The notes beneath the pieces were generated by a model. The model saw only the letters and a list, made by a program, of their open reading frames with translations, searched no databases and was not told where the DNA came from. 64,000 nt of DNA. It comes from Paractinoplanes ovalisporus (GTDB lineage Bacteria > Actinomycetota > Actinomycetes > Mycobacteriales > Micromonosporaceae). Below, piece after piece: positions 8,141 through 17,079 of the stretch; position 1 is the first letter of the stretch; each line of letters begins with the position of its first letter. The DNA lies in the NCBI RefSeq assembly GCF_016834655.1, contig NZ_JAENHP010000016.1, positions 62,001 to 126,000 on the forward strand, written 5' to 3'. Made by a program: the position numbers and the translations under genes.

Positions 8141-8908
8141 ATGGACCAGAACCCGGCGATCCGGGTCCGCGGATTGCAGAAGTCCTTCCAGCAACTCCAC
8201 GTTCTGACGGGTGTCGACTTCGACGTCGCCCGGGGCAGCGTCTTCGCCCTGCTCGGCTCGAACGGCGCCGGCAAGACCACCGTCGTGAGGATCCTGTCCA
8301 CACTGCTGCGGCCCGACGACGGCACGGCCACCGTCAACGGTTGCGATGTCGTCGCGCAGCCGGCCCGCGTACGGGAATCGATCAGCCTGACCGGCCAGTT
8401 CGCGGCGGTCGACGAGATCCTGACCGGCCGCGAGAACCTGATCATGGTGGCGCGGCTGCGCCGGGTGCCCGATCCGCGCCGGGTCGCCGACGACCTGCTC
8501 GCGCAGTTCGGCCTGGCCGACGCGGGCGCACGCCGGGTCGCCACCTATTCCGGGGGCATGCGCCGCCGGCTCGACATCGCCATGAGCTTCATCGGCGACC
8601 CGCCGGTCATCTTCCTCGACGAACCCACCACCGGTCTCGACCCCGAGGCCCGGCTCGAGGTGTGGAAGATGATCCGCGACCTGGCCGGTGGCGGCACCAC
8701 GATCCTGCTGACCACCCAGCACCTGGAAGAGGCCGAGAAGCTGGCCGACCGGATAGCGATCCTGCACCGGGGCACCATCATCGCCTCGGGCACCCTGGCC
8801 GAGCTGCGCGAACTGCTTCCGCCGGCGCGGGTCGAATACGTGGAGACGCAGCCCACCCTGGAAGAGATCTTCCTGGCCACCGTCGGCGGCGGGGAGGCCC
8901 AGCGATGA
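8141..8908 (+). CDS. DrrA-type ABC transporter ATP-binding protein
   Basis: Protein of 255 aa with Walker A GSNGAGKTT (about 38-46), signature YSGGMRRR, Walker B VIFLDEPTTGLDP and H-loop TTQHLEEAEKLADR. The C-terminal extension (PARVEYVETQPTLEEIFLAT) is typical of daunorubicin-resistance ATPases (DrrA). It powers the ABC-2 permease whose ATG overlaps its stop (ATGA). The exported compound is unknown. Confidence 0.92.
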   Translation: MDQNPAIRVRGLQKSFQQLHVLTGVDFDVARGSVFALLGSNGAGKTTVVRILSTLLRPDDGTATVNGCDVVAQPARVRESISLTGQFAAVDEILTGRENLIMVARLRRVPDPRRVADDLLAQFGLADAGARRVATYSGGMRRRLDIAMSFIGDPPVIFLDEPTTGLDPEARLEVWKMIRDLAGGGTTILLTTQHLEEAEKLADRIAILHRGTIIASGTLAELRELLPPARVEYVETQPTLEEIFLATVGGGEAQR

Positions 8909-9666
8909 CCACGCACGCGTTCAACGACACCAACGTGATGCTCGGGCGCTCGCTCAAGCATGTGACCCGCAGCGTCGACACCATCATCACGGTCACGATC
9001 ATGCCGATCGCGTTCCTGCTGCTGTTCCGCTACGTGTTCGGCGGGGCCATCGAGGCGAACACCGACAACTACGTCAACTACCTCATGCCGGGCGTGCTGC
9101 TCATCGCGATCGCGAGCGGGATCTCGTACACGGGATTCCGGCTCTTCAACGACATGCAGAACGGCATCTTCGAACGCTTCCACTCGATGCCGATCACCCG
9201 CTCGTCCGTCCTCTGGGGCCACGTGCTGACCTCGCTGGTCGCCAACGCCATCTCGGTGGCCGTCATCGTCGGGGTCGGGCTGATCATCGGCTTCCGCACC
9301 TCGGCCGGCGTGCTCGCCTGGCTGGCCGTGGCCGGGATCCTGGCCCTGTTCACCCTCGCCCTGACCTGGATCGCGGTGCTGGCCGGCCTCTCCGCCTCCA
9401 CCCCCGACGGCGCCAGCGCCTTCTCCTACCCGATCGTCTTCCTGCCGTTCGTCAGCTCGGCGTTCGTCCCGACCGAGACGATGCCCGGCCCGGTGCGCGC
9501 GTTCGCCGAGAACCAGCCGGTGACCTCCATCGTCGACTCGACCCGGGCCCTGCTCGACGGGCAGCCGGTCGGCAGCGACGTCTGGCTGGCCCTGGGCTGG
9601 TGCGCCGGCATCGGCATCGTCGCCTACGTGTTCGCTGTTCTGGCCTACCGGCGCAAGGTCCGGTGA
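8905..9666 (+). CDS. DrrB-type ABC-2 transporter permease
   Basis: Protein of 253 aa from ATG 8905 (MTTHAFNDTNVMLGRSLKHV); the open frame upstream is a shadow of the ATPase gene. About six TM segments and the ABC-2 motif AFVPTETMPGPVRAFAENQP, a hallmark of DrrB-type permeases, are present. Last gene of the DUF2089-SHOCT-ABC operon; a strong terminator hairpin follows within 3 bp. Likely exports a lipophilic compound or drug. Confidence 0.92.
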   Translation: MTTHAFNDTNVMLGRSLKHVTRSVDTIITVTIMPIAFLLLFRYVFGGAIEANTDNYVNYLMPGVLLIAIASGISYTGFRLFNDMQNGIFERFHSMPITRSSVLWGHVLTSLVANAISVAVIVGVGLIIGFRTSAGVLAWLAVAGILALFTLALTWIAVLAGLSASTPDGASAFSYPIVFLPFVSSAFVPTETMPGPVRAFAENQPVTSIVDSTRALLDGQPVGSDVWLALGWCAGIGIVAYVFAVLAYRRKVR

Positions 9667-9668
9667 CC

Positions 9669-9698
9669 GGGTGGCCGCACCGGAGCGTGCGGCCACCC
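9669..9698 (+). terminator. Perfect 12-bp hairpin terminator after the ABC operon
   Basis: GGGTGGCCGCAC, loop CGGAGC, GTGCGGCCACCC, followed by TTCCCCC. The stem has no mismatch and begins 3 bp after the permease TGA. No U-tract follows, as is common for actinobacterial intrinsic terminators. Confidence 0.85.
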
Positions 9699-9715
9699 TT
9701 CCCCCACGATTCAGC

Positions 9716-9832
9716 AGCCGAGACGGCCCGCGGCGCTGGTGCGTTGCCAGCGCCCGGCACTGGCGCGACACCCTGACGATCCTGGACGACCTGGGTGATC
9801 GCGCCACCGCCGACGTGAGGAGGCTCATTTAG
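9716..9832 (+). pseudogene. Remnant of a TPR-regulator C-terminus
   Basis: One frame ends at the TAG 9830-9832 and reads HWRDTLTILDDLGDRATADV then RRLI. This aligns with the C-terminus of the SARP-NB-ARC-TPR gene in this window (VWREALGIYEDLGHPNAADV then RERL): W-R, L, I, DLG, ADVR and L are shared. There is no start codon or upstream domain, so this looks like the last TPR of a deleted regulator. The terminator hairpin lies just before it. Confidence 0.5.
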
Positions 9833-9841
9833 ATTCATCCC

Positions 9842-9854
9842 ATCATCCCATGAT
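9842..9854. promoter_or_regulatory. Small inverted repeat before the MFS gene
   Basis: ATCAT-CCC-ATGAT, perfect 5-bp arms, 12 bp before the GTG start. It could be the operator of the FadR-type regulator encoded downstream, but short arms make this weak evidence. Confidence 0.3.
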
Positions 9855-9865
9855 TTACTGCCGGG

Positions 9866-11035
9866 GTGACCTTGATGGCTCCTCCCCGGCTGCATCGTGG
9901 CGTCCTGCTGGCCGTCGCGCTGACCGCCCTCAACCTGCGCACCGCGGTGACCGGCTTCAGCGTGCTGACCGGCCAGGCGGGCGACGAACTGCACTTCGGC
10001 CCGGTGGTCGCGGGCGCCATCGGCACGATCGTGACGGCCTGTTTCGCGGTGGCCGCGTTCGCCGCGCCGCCGCTGGCCCGCCGCCTCGGGCTGGAACGGA
10101 CGGCCGCGCTCGCGGTGACCGCGACGACGGCCGGCATCCTGCTGCGGGCCGTGGCCTGGTCGCCGACCGTCCTGATCGTCGCCACCGTGATCGCGTTCGC
10201 CGGGGTCGGCGCGGCCAACGTCATCCTGATCCCGATCGTGAAGCAGCACTTCCCGCAGCGACTGCACGCGGTCAGCACCATGTACATGGTTCTGCTGCAG
10301 GTCGGTCAGCTGGCCGCCCCGCTGCTCGCGTTGCCGCTCGCCCACGCGTACGGCTGGCGGGTCGCCGCGGGCGGCTGGGCCCTGGTGACCGCGGTGGCGG
10401 CGGTGCTGTGGTTCGTCACCGTCCCGAGGTCGAGTGCCCCGACCCCGACCCCGGCTCTTATTGACTGGCGTACACCGCTGGTGCTGGGCCTGATCGGGCT
10501 GATGGCGATGACCACGCTGCACGTCTACACGCTGGTCACCTGGTTCCCGGCCATGCTCGAGGACGCCGGGCTGAGCACCACCGGGAGCGCGCTGCTGCTG
10601 TCCTGGTTCGCCGGCCTGGGCCTGATCGCCGCCTTCGTGGTGCCGCCGCTGACCACACGACTGCGCAACCCGTATCCGATCGTCGTGGTGTGCGCGGCGC
10701 TGATGGCCGCCGGTTATCTGGGCATGTTCGCCGCCCCGGCCGCCGGAGCCTTCGTCTGGGCGACCGCGTTCGGCCTCGGGGTGAGCACGTTCCCGCTCTG
10801 CCTGACCCTGATCGGCGCCCGGTCGGCCGACGCCGCGAGCGCGTCCCGGCTCTCCGGCCTGGTCCAGGGTGTCGGCTACGGCATCGGCTGTGTCGGGCCG
10901 CTGGCGCTGGGCGCGATCCATCAGGTCACCGGCGGCTGGAACACGACGTACGGGCTGCTCGCCGTCACCCTGCTGATCACCCTCGCCGCCGGATGGGCGG
11001 CGTGCCGGCCGGTTAGGCTGCAGCGTGCCTCTTGA
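9866..11035 (+). CDS. MFS transporter, CynX/NimT-like
   Basis: Protein of 389 aa with about 12 TM segments. The N-terminal signature LLAVALTALNLRTAVTGFSV is typical of the CynX (cyanate) / NimT (nitroimidazole) subfamily. Start is GTG 9866 or ATG 9875. A short inverted repeat ATCAT-CCC-ATGAT lies at 9842-9854. The end overlaps the FadR-type regulator by 11 bp, so the two may be co-regulated. Substrate not predictable; small organic solutes or drugs are usual for the family. Confidence 0.88.
   Translation: MTLMAPPRLHRGVLLAVALTALNLRTAVTGFSVLTGQAGDELHFGPVVAGAIGTIVTACFAVAAFAAPPLARRLGLERTAALAVTATTAGILLRAVAWSPTVLIVATVIAFAGVGAANVILIPIVKQHFPQRLHAVSTMYMVLLQVGQLAAPLLALPLAHAYGWRVAAGGWALVTAVAAVLWFVTVPRSSAPTPTPALIDWRTPLVLGLIGLMAMTTLHVYTLVTWFPAMLEDAGLSTTGSALLLSWFAGLGLIAAFVVPPLTTRLRNPYPIVVVCAALMAAGYLGMFAAPAAGAFVWATAFGLGVSTFPLCLTLIGARSADAASASRLSGLVQGVGYGIGCVGPLALGAIHQVTGGWNTTYGLLAVTLLITLAAGWAACRPVRLQRAS
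11014..11019 (+). promoter_or_regulatory. -10 element of a leaderless promoter for the FadR-type gene
   Basis: TAGGCT lies inside the end of the MFS gene and is followed by five bases and then GTG 11025. This allows the regulator to be transcribed separately as a leaderless message. Confidence 0.45.
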
Positions 11036-11684
11036 TCGCGCCGGCCTCGGCACCCAGGTGACGGAGTTGTTCCGGTCGCGGATCACCGACGGCACGTGGC
11101 CGGTCGGCAGCAAGATCCCGACCGAGCCCGAGCTGGTCGAGTGGAGCGGCGCCGGCCGCAACACGGTCCGTGAGGCGATCAGCTCGCTGGTGCAGGCCGG
11201 GATCCTGCGGCGCGAACAGGGCCGCGGAACCTTCGTGGTGTCGACGTCGGACCTGCGCTCGTCGGTGTCGCGCCGGGTCGCCGCCACCTCCCGCCGCGAC
11301 AGCCTGGAACTGCGACTGGCCCTCGACGCCGCCTCGGCCCGGATCGCCGCCACCCGCCGCACCGAGGCCGACGCCGAACGCCTGGTCACGCTGCTGCGCG
11401 AGCGAAACGCGGCGTGGACCGGCCACGACCTGCACGAACGGGTCCGCGCCGATTCGGCCCTGCACCGGGCGGTGGTCGAGGCCACCCACAACCCGCTGCT
11501 CGGCGACGTCTATGAGGGACTGCTCGAGGTGTTCGAGGAGGTGCAGCTGCACGACGTGGCCGGGGAGACCGACGACCTCGCGCAACTGCACGCCGACCTC
11601 GTCGACGCGATCGTCGCCGGCGACCCGGAGCGGGCCGCCGACGTCATGGCGGCCCTGCTCCAACCGATGATCAACGGTATTTAG
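11025..11684 (+). CDS. FadR/GntR-family transcriptional regulator
   Basis: Protein of 219 aa from GTG 11025. The N-terminal winged helix-turn-helix (about 10-75: IPTEPELVEWSGAGRNTVRE, then AISSLVQAGILRREQGRGTF) is followed by an all-helical FCD ligand domain with the expected metal or ligand residues (RADSALHRAVVEATHNPLL and a late LHADLVDAI). It overlaps the MFS gene by 11 bp and probably controls it. It ends 3 bp inside the convergent hydrolase gene. Confidence 0.9.
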   Translation: MPLDRAGLGTQVTELFRSRITDGTWPVGSKIPTEPELVEWSGAGRNTVREAISSLVQAGILRREQGRGTFVVSTSDLRSSVSRRVAATSRRDSLELRLALDAASARIAATRRTEADAERLVTLLRERNAAWTGHDLHERVRADSALHRAVVEATHNPLLGDVYEGLLEVFEEVQLHDVAGETDDLAQLHADLVDAIVAGDPERAADVMAALLQPMINGI

Positions 11685-13363
11685 CGCACCAGCGGCAGCT
11701 CGATGCTGCTGGCGGTCGGGTCGACCGAGAGGCGGGTGCCGGGCAGCGGGCGCAGCGTGTAGTCGTAGTCGGTCGAGATGACGGCGACACCGATCTGGTG
11801 GCCGGCCCGGAACACGTGCTCCTGCGGCTGCATGTTCCAGCGGATCCCGTACGCCTTCCCGGGCGCGACCGGCTGCGACCACGACCGGGAGACGCGGTTC
11901 TGCGGGTCGGTCCAGCCGCGGGTCACCACCACCGGCTCGGCGCCGCCCGGCCCGAAGTCGACCAGCAGCGCGGTGAGATTGGCGGCGGTGCGGTTGTCGA
12001 CGCTGACCTTCAGTTTCACGTACGGGGTTCCGCTGAGCCGCACGTCGCGGGTGAGAACGGGCAGCCGGTAGACGAGCCGGTCGGCCGGATCCCCGGCGAT
12101 CAGCTCCTCCGCCGTCCGGGTGCGGCCGTTGTCGGTGAACGTGTCGGTGCGCGCGGGCCCGGTCGCGAGCGGCACCACCGTCTTGCGGCTGCCGGGGACC
12201 GGCCACGACGTCGTCCGTTCGATGACATTGCCGTCGCCGTCCTCCAGCGTGACCGGGGCCTCGCGGTCGATCCCGTTGTCGGCGCCGTAGATGTAGTGGT
12301 CGATCCAGCGGTCGACGGCGTCGTTGAACTCCTGCGAGCTCGGGCTGCCGTGCCCACCCTCGTAGAGCCAGAGCTTGCGGTCGACCCCGGCCCGGCCGAG
12401 CGCCTGCCAGAACTGGATGCCCTGCTGCGTCTTGACGTTCCAGTCGCGCAGGCCCTGCGACACGAAGACGCTGGCCCGGATGTTGCCGGCGCGGGCCGTG
12501 TAGTCACGCTCGGCCCAGACGCGCGAGTAGTCGCCGGTGACCCTGTCCTGGATGCGGGTCAGCTCGTCCATGGCCGAGGCGCAGACCTCCGGGTTGGCCC
12601 GGGTGAGGATGTATTTCGCCATGACGTCGAGGTCTTCGCCCTGCCAGCCGCCCGGCGCCACGACCAGCCCGTTGGCGCGGTAGTAGTCGTACCAGCTGGT
12701 GACGGCCGAGATCGGGATGATCGTCTTGAGCGCCGACCGGCCGGTGATGGCGGCCATGATGGGCAGGGTGCCGTTGTAGGACACGCCATACATCGCCACC
12801 CGGCGCACCGACCAGCTCGCCGCGACCGTTTTTCCGGCGGTGTCGAAGGCACGGCCCTTGCCGTCGAGCCAGTCGACCACGGCCCGCATCGCGGCGGTCT
12901 CGTCGTTGCCGCCGGTGTCGGGGCAGCCGGTCGACAGGTTGGTGCCGAGGCTGTCCATCGCGATCATGGCGTAGCCACGCTCGGCGTAGTGCTTCCAGGC
13001 ACCCTGCTGCCGCCGCTGGGCACTCAGCGCCGCGTCGGCGAGCCGGGCCGAGCGCGCGCCGACGGCGGTCTTCGTCTCCTGCGGCAGGCGGTCGACGTCG
13101 ACGCTGGGATACGGAACGTCAGGACCGCTTCCCGCGTACGGCGTGGGGAAGACGATCGAGCCCACTCGCGCCCCCGCCGGCCGGGTGATGTTGAGGTGAA
13201 CCCGGTCACGCACCCCGTCGCCGTCGGAGTCGAGCGGCGTCTCGACCCACACGTCCTCGACAACGTTCTCCGCGGCGGGCGCAGCCGCAGCGGGTGACCC
13301 CGGCAGAGCGGGCAACCCGATCACGGCGAGGGTCAGCACGCTCGCCCACATGCGTCGCATCAT
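11681..13363 (-). CDS. Secreted X-Pro dipeptidyl-peptidase-like hydrolase (CocE/NonD family)
   Basis: Protein of 560 aa from ATG 13363; the 35 codons upstream are unlikely coding. A Sec signal peptide (MMRRMWASVLTLAVIGLPAL, then PGSPAAAAPA) precedes the mature protein. The alpha/beta-hydrolase domain shows the nucleophile in GVSYNGT, Asp in GLRDWNV and His in GGHGSP, the catalytic triad order of the PepX/CocE family. The C-terminal third is the PepX-type jelly-roll domain. DSDGDGVRDRVHLN near the mature N-terminus resembles a calcium-binding loop. It likely cleaves Xaa-Pro dipeptides or esters outside the cell. Confidence 0.9.
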   Translation of the reverse strand: MMRRMWASVLTLAVIGLPALPGSPAAAAPAAENVVEDVWVETPLDSDGDGVRDRVHLNITRPAGARVGSIVFPTPYAGSGPDVPYPSVDVDRLPQETKTAVGARSARLADAALSAQRRQQGAWKHYAERGYAMIAMDSLGTNLSTGCPDTGGNDETAAMRAVVDWLDGKGRAFDTAGKTVAASWSVRRVAMYGVSYNGTLPIMAAITGRSALKTIIPISAVTSWYDYYRANGLVVAPGGWQGEDLDVMAKYILTRANPEVCASAMDELTRIQDRVTGDYSRVWAERDYTARAGNIRASVFVSQGLRDWNVKTQQGIQFWQALGRAGVDRKLWLYEGGHGSPSSQEFNDAVDRWIDHYIYGADNGIDREAPVTLEDGDGNVIERTTSWPVPGSRKTVVPLATGPARTDTFTDNGRTRTAEELIAGDPADRLVYRLPVLTRDVRLSGTPYVKLKVSVDNRTAANLTALLVDFGPGGAEPVVVTRGWTDPQNRVSRSWSQPVAPGKAYGIRWNMQPQEHVFRAGHQIGVAVISTDYDYTLRPLPGTRLSVDPTASSIELPLVR

Positions 13364-13564
13364 CCATAGAGGATGACCGATCTCATGATCGTCCGCAGCC
13401 CCGCCCCGATCTACGGCGGGAGGCGGTCTCGTCAACCGGGCATTCGAGCACATTGACCTCATCCGCACGCCTGACGATCTCCGCCGTGCTCCCCATACTG
13501 CTGGGCGTCGATGGACCGGTAGCCTTCCCCGGACTCCCCCACCCCGGAAGGCATCCCCCTAGTC

Positions 13565-14077
13565 GTGCGCGCCCTTTTTGTGATCGCCCTGGCCGTGCTG
13601 GCCGGTTTTGTACTCAGTCCGATGTTGAAAGCGGGCGCCGACTGCACACCCGCCGCCGCCACGGCGGTCCCGAGCCGGTGGAGCGAGGAACAGGTCGCCA
13701 ACGCGCGCACGATCGTCACCATCGGCAACGAGCGGCGGGTGCCGACCGAGGCCCAGGTCATCGCGATCGCCACCGCCCTTCAGGAGTCGAGCCTGCGCAA
13801 CCTGAAGGGCGGTGACCGCGACTCCATCGGCCTGTTCCAGCAGCGTCCGAGCCAGGGCTGGGGCACCCCGAAGCAGCTGCGTGACCCGGCCTACCAGACC
13901 CAGAAGTTCTACGACAAACTGCTGCGTACGGACGGCTGGCAGAAGATGCGGGTCACCGAGGCCGCCCAGGCCGTGCAGGTGTCGGCGTTCCCCGAGGCGT
14001 ACGCGAAACATGTCCCCGCCGCCACCACTCTGGTCGATGCTCTGAGCGACTCGAAGTCCTGCGCCGCGTCCGTATAG
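13565..14077 (+). CDS. Secreted lysozyme/transglycosylase-like protein
   Basis: Protein of 170 aa from GTG 13565. A signal sequence or anchor (MRALFVIALAVLAGFVLSPM) is followed by a helical region with ATALQESSLRNL and DSIGLFQQRPSQGWGT, which resembles the catalytic Glu and the GLFQQ motif of soluble-lytic-transglycosylase folds. This type is common and mostly uncharacterised in actinomycetes. The final Cys may pair with Cys27. Likely acts on peptidoglycan or is a degenerate relative. It ends only 7 bp before the PH-domain pair. Confidence 0.75.
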   Translation: MRALFVIALAVLAGFVLSPMLKAGADCTPAAATAVPSRWSEEQVANARTIVTIGNERRVPTEAQVIAIATALQESSLRNLKGGDRDSIGLFQQRPSQGWGTPKQLRDPAYQTQKFYDKLLRTDGWQKMRVTEAAQAVQVSAFPEAYAKHVPAATTLVDALSDSKSCAASV

Positions 14078-14078
14078 T
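14073..14078 (+). promoter_or_regulatory. -10 element of a leaderless promoter for the PH-domain pair
   Basis: TATAGT followed by exactly six bases (TCGGGC) and ATG 14085. The TAG inside the element is also the stop codon of the preceding gene. No Shine-Dalgarno precedes the ATG. Confidence 0.6.
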
Positions 14079-14084
14079 TCGGGC

Positions 14085-14582
14085 ATGACCGATGGCGACA
14101 TCCGGCTCCGCCCACCGCGTCATCCCGTCGACCGGCGCTCCGTCGGGTGGTGGTCGACGAACCTGATCCTGCTCTTCGCCACTCCGGTCGTGGTGCTGGT
14201 CCTGCTCGGTGCGCTGATCCGCCCGGCCCGGTTCTGGCTGGTCGCGCCGGCCGTCGTCATCGCGGTCGCCGGTCTGGTCCTCGTGCTGGCGTTGCCCCGC
14301 TGGTGGTTCCGCGTGCACCGCTGGGAAGTCACGGAAACGGCCGTCTACACCCGTACGGGCTTCTTCTGGCAGGAATGGCGGGTGGCACCGCTGTCGCGGA
14401 TCCAGACCGTGGACACCCGTCGCGGCCCGGTCGAGCAACGGTTCGGACTGTCCACCGTGGTCGTGACCACGGCGTCGGCCAAGGGCGCGGTCACCATGCC
14501 GGGTCTCGACCACGCGCTCGCCGAAGAGGTGGCCGAGCAGCTCACCGTGGCCACCCAGGCCGTTCCCGGTGATGCCACGTGA
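14085..14582 (+). CDS. PH-domain membrane protein, YdbS-like
   Basis: Protein of 165 aa with two TM helices near the N-terminus (about 25-75) followed by a bacterial pleckstrin-homology (bPH2, former DUF304) domain: HRWEVTETAVYTRTGFFWQE, then the conserved LSRIQTVDTRRGPVEQRFGL. It pairs with the next gene, whose GTG overlaps its TGA. YdbS/YdbT pairs are widespread, of unclear function; in Bacillus they influence resistance to some antimicrobials. Confidence 0.88.
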   Translation: MTDGDIRLRPPRHPVDRRSVGWWSTNLILLFATPVVVLVLLGALIRPARFWLVAPAVVIAVAGLVLVLALPRWWFRVHRWEVTETAVYTRTGFFWQEWRVAPLSRIQTVDTRRGPVEQRFGLSTVVVTTASAKGAVTMPGLDHALAEEVAEQLTVATQAVPGDAT

Positions 14583-16072
14583 GCCCGGAGTGGCAGCGGT
14601 TCGACCGGCGGGCCGTACCGGTGTCGGCGATCTTCATGACCGGGGTCGCGGTAATGGCCGGTGTGCCGTCGGCGATCGGCCTGTCCGACATCTCGGTGGC
14701 GGTCGCGCTGGGCTGGGTGCTTCCCGGCGCGGTCCTGGTGGTGGTGGCCGGCACCGTCGCCGAGTGGCTGCGCCTGCGCTACAGCCGCTACCGCGTCGGC
14801 CCCGAGCGGGTCGAGCTGCACACCGGCATGCTGATCCGGAACCGCCGTTCCCTGCAGCGCGACCGGATCCGTACGGTCGACGTCACCGCCAATCCCCTGC
14901 TGCGTGTCTTCGGCCTGGTGTCGGTGCGGATCGGCACCGGCGAACACGCCGAGAAGGGCACCGTACGGCTGAACCCCGTCACCCGCGCCACCGGGGACGA
15001 GCTGCGCCGAACCCTGTTGGACCGCGCCGCCGAACCGGTCGCCGATGGCACCCTGGCTGTGTTCGACCCCGGCTGGATCCGCTACGCACCCCTGTCGTTC
15101 GTCGCCCCGCTGCTGGGTGCATCCGCGGTCGGTGGCGCCCTCAACGTGGCCGACTGGGTCGGCCTGTCCGGCGGCCTGGTCGAGTGGACGATCGACCGGC
15201 TGGGCGGGCTGGGCCTGATCGGCGGCATCGCCGTGCTGGCCGGGGTGGCGCTGGTGCTCGGTGTGATCGGCGCGCTCGGGCTGTGGGTCGAGATGTGGTG
15301 GAGTTACCGGCTCGACCGGGAGCCGGGCGGCACGCTGCGGGTGCGGCGGGGCCTGCTGACCACCCGGTCCATCTCGGTCGAGGAGCAGCGCGTCCGGGGT
15401 GTCGACCTGGTCGAGGCGCTCGGCACGCGACTGGCCGGGGCGGCCCGGGTCGACGTGGTGGCGACCGGCCTGGCGACCGGCGCGGAGCAGAACAAGGCCC
15501 AGCACAGCACCCTGCTGCCGGCCGCACCCACCGAGCTGGCCCAGCGGGTCGCGGCCGGCATCCTGCGCGAGCCGGTCTCACCGACCGAGGCGGTCCAGCT
15601 GACCCCGCACCCGGTCGCGGCGCGCGGTCGCCGGCTGCGCTGGGCCTTGGCCGGGGTGCTGGCCGGCGAGTTCCCGCTGGTCCTTCTGGGCGTGCTGCTG
15701 ACCGAGGTGCTGCTGCACATCGCGTGGATCTCGGCGCTGGTCGCCGTGCCGGTCGCCGTCGCCCTCGCCGTGGACGCCTACCGCAGCCTGGGTCACGGCA
15801 TCCACGGCGACTATCTGGTGGCGCGCAGCGGTTCCGTACGCCGCAGCACCGTCGCGCTGCAACGCCGCGGCATCATCGGCTGGACCGTGCGGCAGTCGGT
15901 GTTCCAGCGCCGGGCCGGTCTGGCCACCGTGAGGGCGACGACCGCGGCCGGTTCCGGTGCGTACTCGATCCGCGACGTGGCGGCGGGCCGCGGCATCGAG
16001 GTGGCCGACGCCGCGGTTCCCGGCCTGTTGACGCCGTTCCTGGAAGAGCCGCCTCAGCAGCTCGACTTGTAG
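14579..16072 (+). CDS. PH-domain membrane protein, YdbT-like (multiple bPH2 domains)
   Basis: Protein of 497 aa from GTG 14579 (GTGA overlap). At least two, probably three, bPH2 modules alternate with TM hairpins: RNRRSLQRDRIRTVDVTANP, RSISVEEQRVRGVDLVEALG, and STVALQRRGIIGWTVRQSVF. This is the usual YdbT architecture and length. It probably forms a complex with the YdbS-like partner in the membrane. The 3' end overlaps the convergent sugar-binding-protein gene by 19 bp. Confidence 0.88.
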   Translation: MSPEWQRFDRRAVPVSAIFMTGVAVMAGVPSAIGLSDISVAVALGWVLPGAVLVVVAGTVAEWLRLRYSRYRVGPERVELHTGMLIRNRRSLQRDRIRTVDVTANPLLRVFGLVSVRIGTGEHAEKGTVRLNPVTRATGDELRRTLLDRAAEPVADGTLAVFDPGWIRYAPLSFVAPLLGASAVGGALNVADWVGLSGGLVEWTIDRLGGLGLIGGIAVLAGVALVLGVIGALGLWVEMWWSYRLDREPGGTLRVRRGLLTTRSISVEEQRVRGVDLVEALGTRLAGAARVDVVATGLATGAEQNKAQHSTLLPAAPTELAQRVAAGILREPVSPTEAVQLTPHPVAARGRRLRWALAGVLAGEFPLVLLGVLLTEVLLHIAWISALVAVPVAVALAVDAYRSLGHGIHGDYLVARSGSVRRSTVALQRRGIIGWTVRQSVFQRRAGLATVRATTAAGSGAYSIRDVAAGRGIEVADAAVPGLLTPFLEEPPQQLDL

Positions 16073-17079
16073 GCGGCCTGACCGCCCTCACCGTTCAGGT
16101 TCTCCTTGGTGATGGTCGTGAAGCCGGTCTGGATCTTCGGGGTGATCTGGCCGCCGTCGAGGGCGGCCACGGCCTCGTCGACGCCGTACTGGCCGATGTT
16201 GCCCGGCTGCTGGGCGATCAGGGCCTGGACCGTGCCCTCCTGCAGGGCCTTGATCTGGTTGGGTCCGGCGTCGAAACCGACGATCTTCACGGTGCTGGTC
16301 TTGCCCGCCTGCCGTACGCCGGTGGCGGTGCCCTCGGCCGCGAACAGGTTGGCCGCGAAGACGCCGATGATGTCGGGGTCGCGCTGCAACGCCGAGGTGA
16401 TCAGGTTGGCCGCCGTGGCCGGGTCGTTGTGGGAGTACTGCACCGGCAGGTACTGGAACTTCGAGTCGGCCTTGGCCGCGTCCTCGAAGCCCTTGATGCG
16501 CAGGTCGACCGTGGAGACGCCGGGGTCGGTGGACATCACCATGACCTTGCCGCCGTCCGGGTTGAGCTTCTTGATGGCCTCGAACGCGGCCGCCCCGCCG
16601 CCGACGTTGTCCGAGGCGATGGCGCTCGCGGCGTACGACGGGTCCTCGGTCGTGGTGTCGACCAGGATCACCTTGATGCCGGCGGCGGCCGCGGCCTGCA
16701 ACGGGGTCTGCATGGCGGTGACGTCGGTGGGGGCGATCAGGATCGCGTCGGGTTTGGCGGCCACGACCGAGTCGAGGATCGGTTTCTGCAGGGTGGGGTC
16801 GAACTTCTGCGGGCCCTGCGTCTTGACCGTGACGCCGAGCTTGGCCGCCTCGGCCTCGATGCCGCACTGCATGGTGATGTAGAACTCGTCGCCGGTGACG
16901 CCCTGGATGAACTGCAGGCTGTAGTTCTTCGACGCCTTGGCCGGGGCCGCGGGCGCCGAGGCGGCGGGGGCGCTGGGATCACCGGCGGCGGTGTTGGCGG
17001 CGCTTCCGGTCGGCTTCGAGCTGGTGCATCCGGCGAGGGCTACGAGCGCGGCGACGGCGACGGCGGAGGACTTCTTCAT
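16054..17079 (-). CDS. Sugar ABC transporter substrate-binding lipoprotein
   Basis: Protein of 341 aa from ATG 17079. Lipobox LVALAGC with Cys18 and a long Ala/Pro linker lead into a periplasmic-binding-protein (Peripla_BP_4) fold: FIQGVTGDEFYITMQCGIEA, KPDAILIAPTDVTAMQTPL, and VKIVGFDAGPNQIKALQEG. This is the ribose/fructose/xylose class. The start overlaps the permease stop (ATGA). Last gene of an ATPase-permease-binding protein operon; no kinase or regulator adjoins, so the sugar is unknown. Confidence 0.93.
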   Translation of the reverse strand: MKKSSAVAVAALVALAGCTSSKPTGSAANTAAGDPSAPAASAPAAPAKASKNYSLQFIQGVTGDEFYITMQCGIEAEAAKLGVTVKTQGPQKFDPTLQKPILDSVVAAKPDAILIAPTDVTAMQTPLQAAAAAGIKVILVDTTTEDPSYAASAIASDNVGGGAAAFEAIKKLNPDGGKVMVMSTDPGVSTVDLRIKGFEDAAKADSKFQYLPVQYSHNDPATAANLITSALQRDPDIIGVFAANLFAAEGTATGVRQAGKTSTVKIVGFDAGPNQIKALQEGTVQALIAQQPGNIGQYGVDEAVAALDGGQITPKIQTGFTTITKENLNGEGGQAAYKSSC

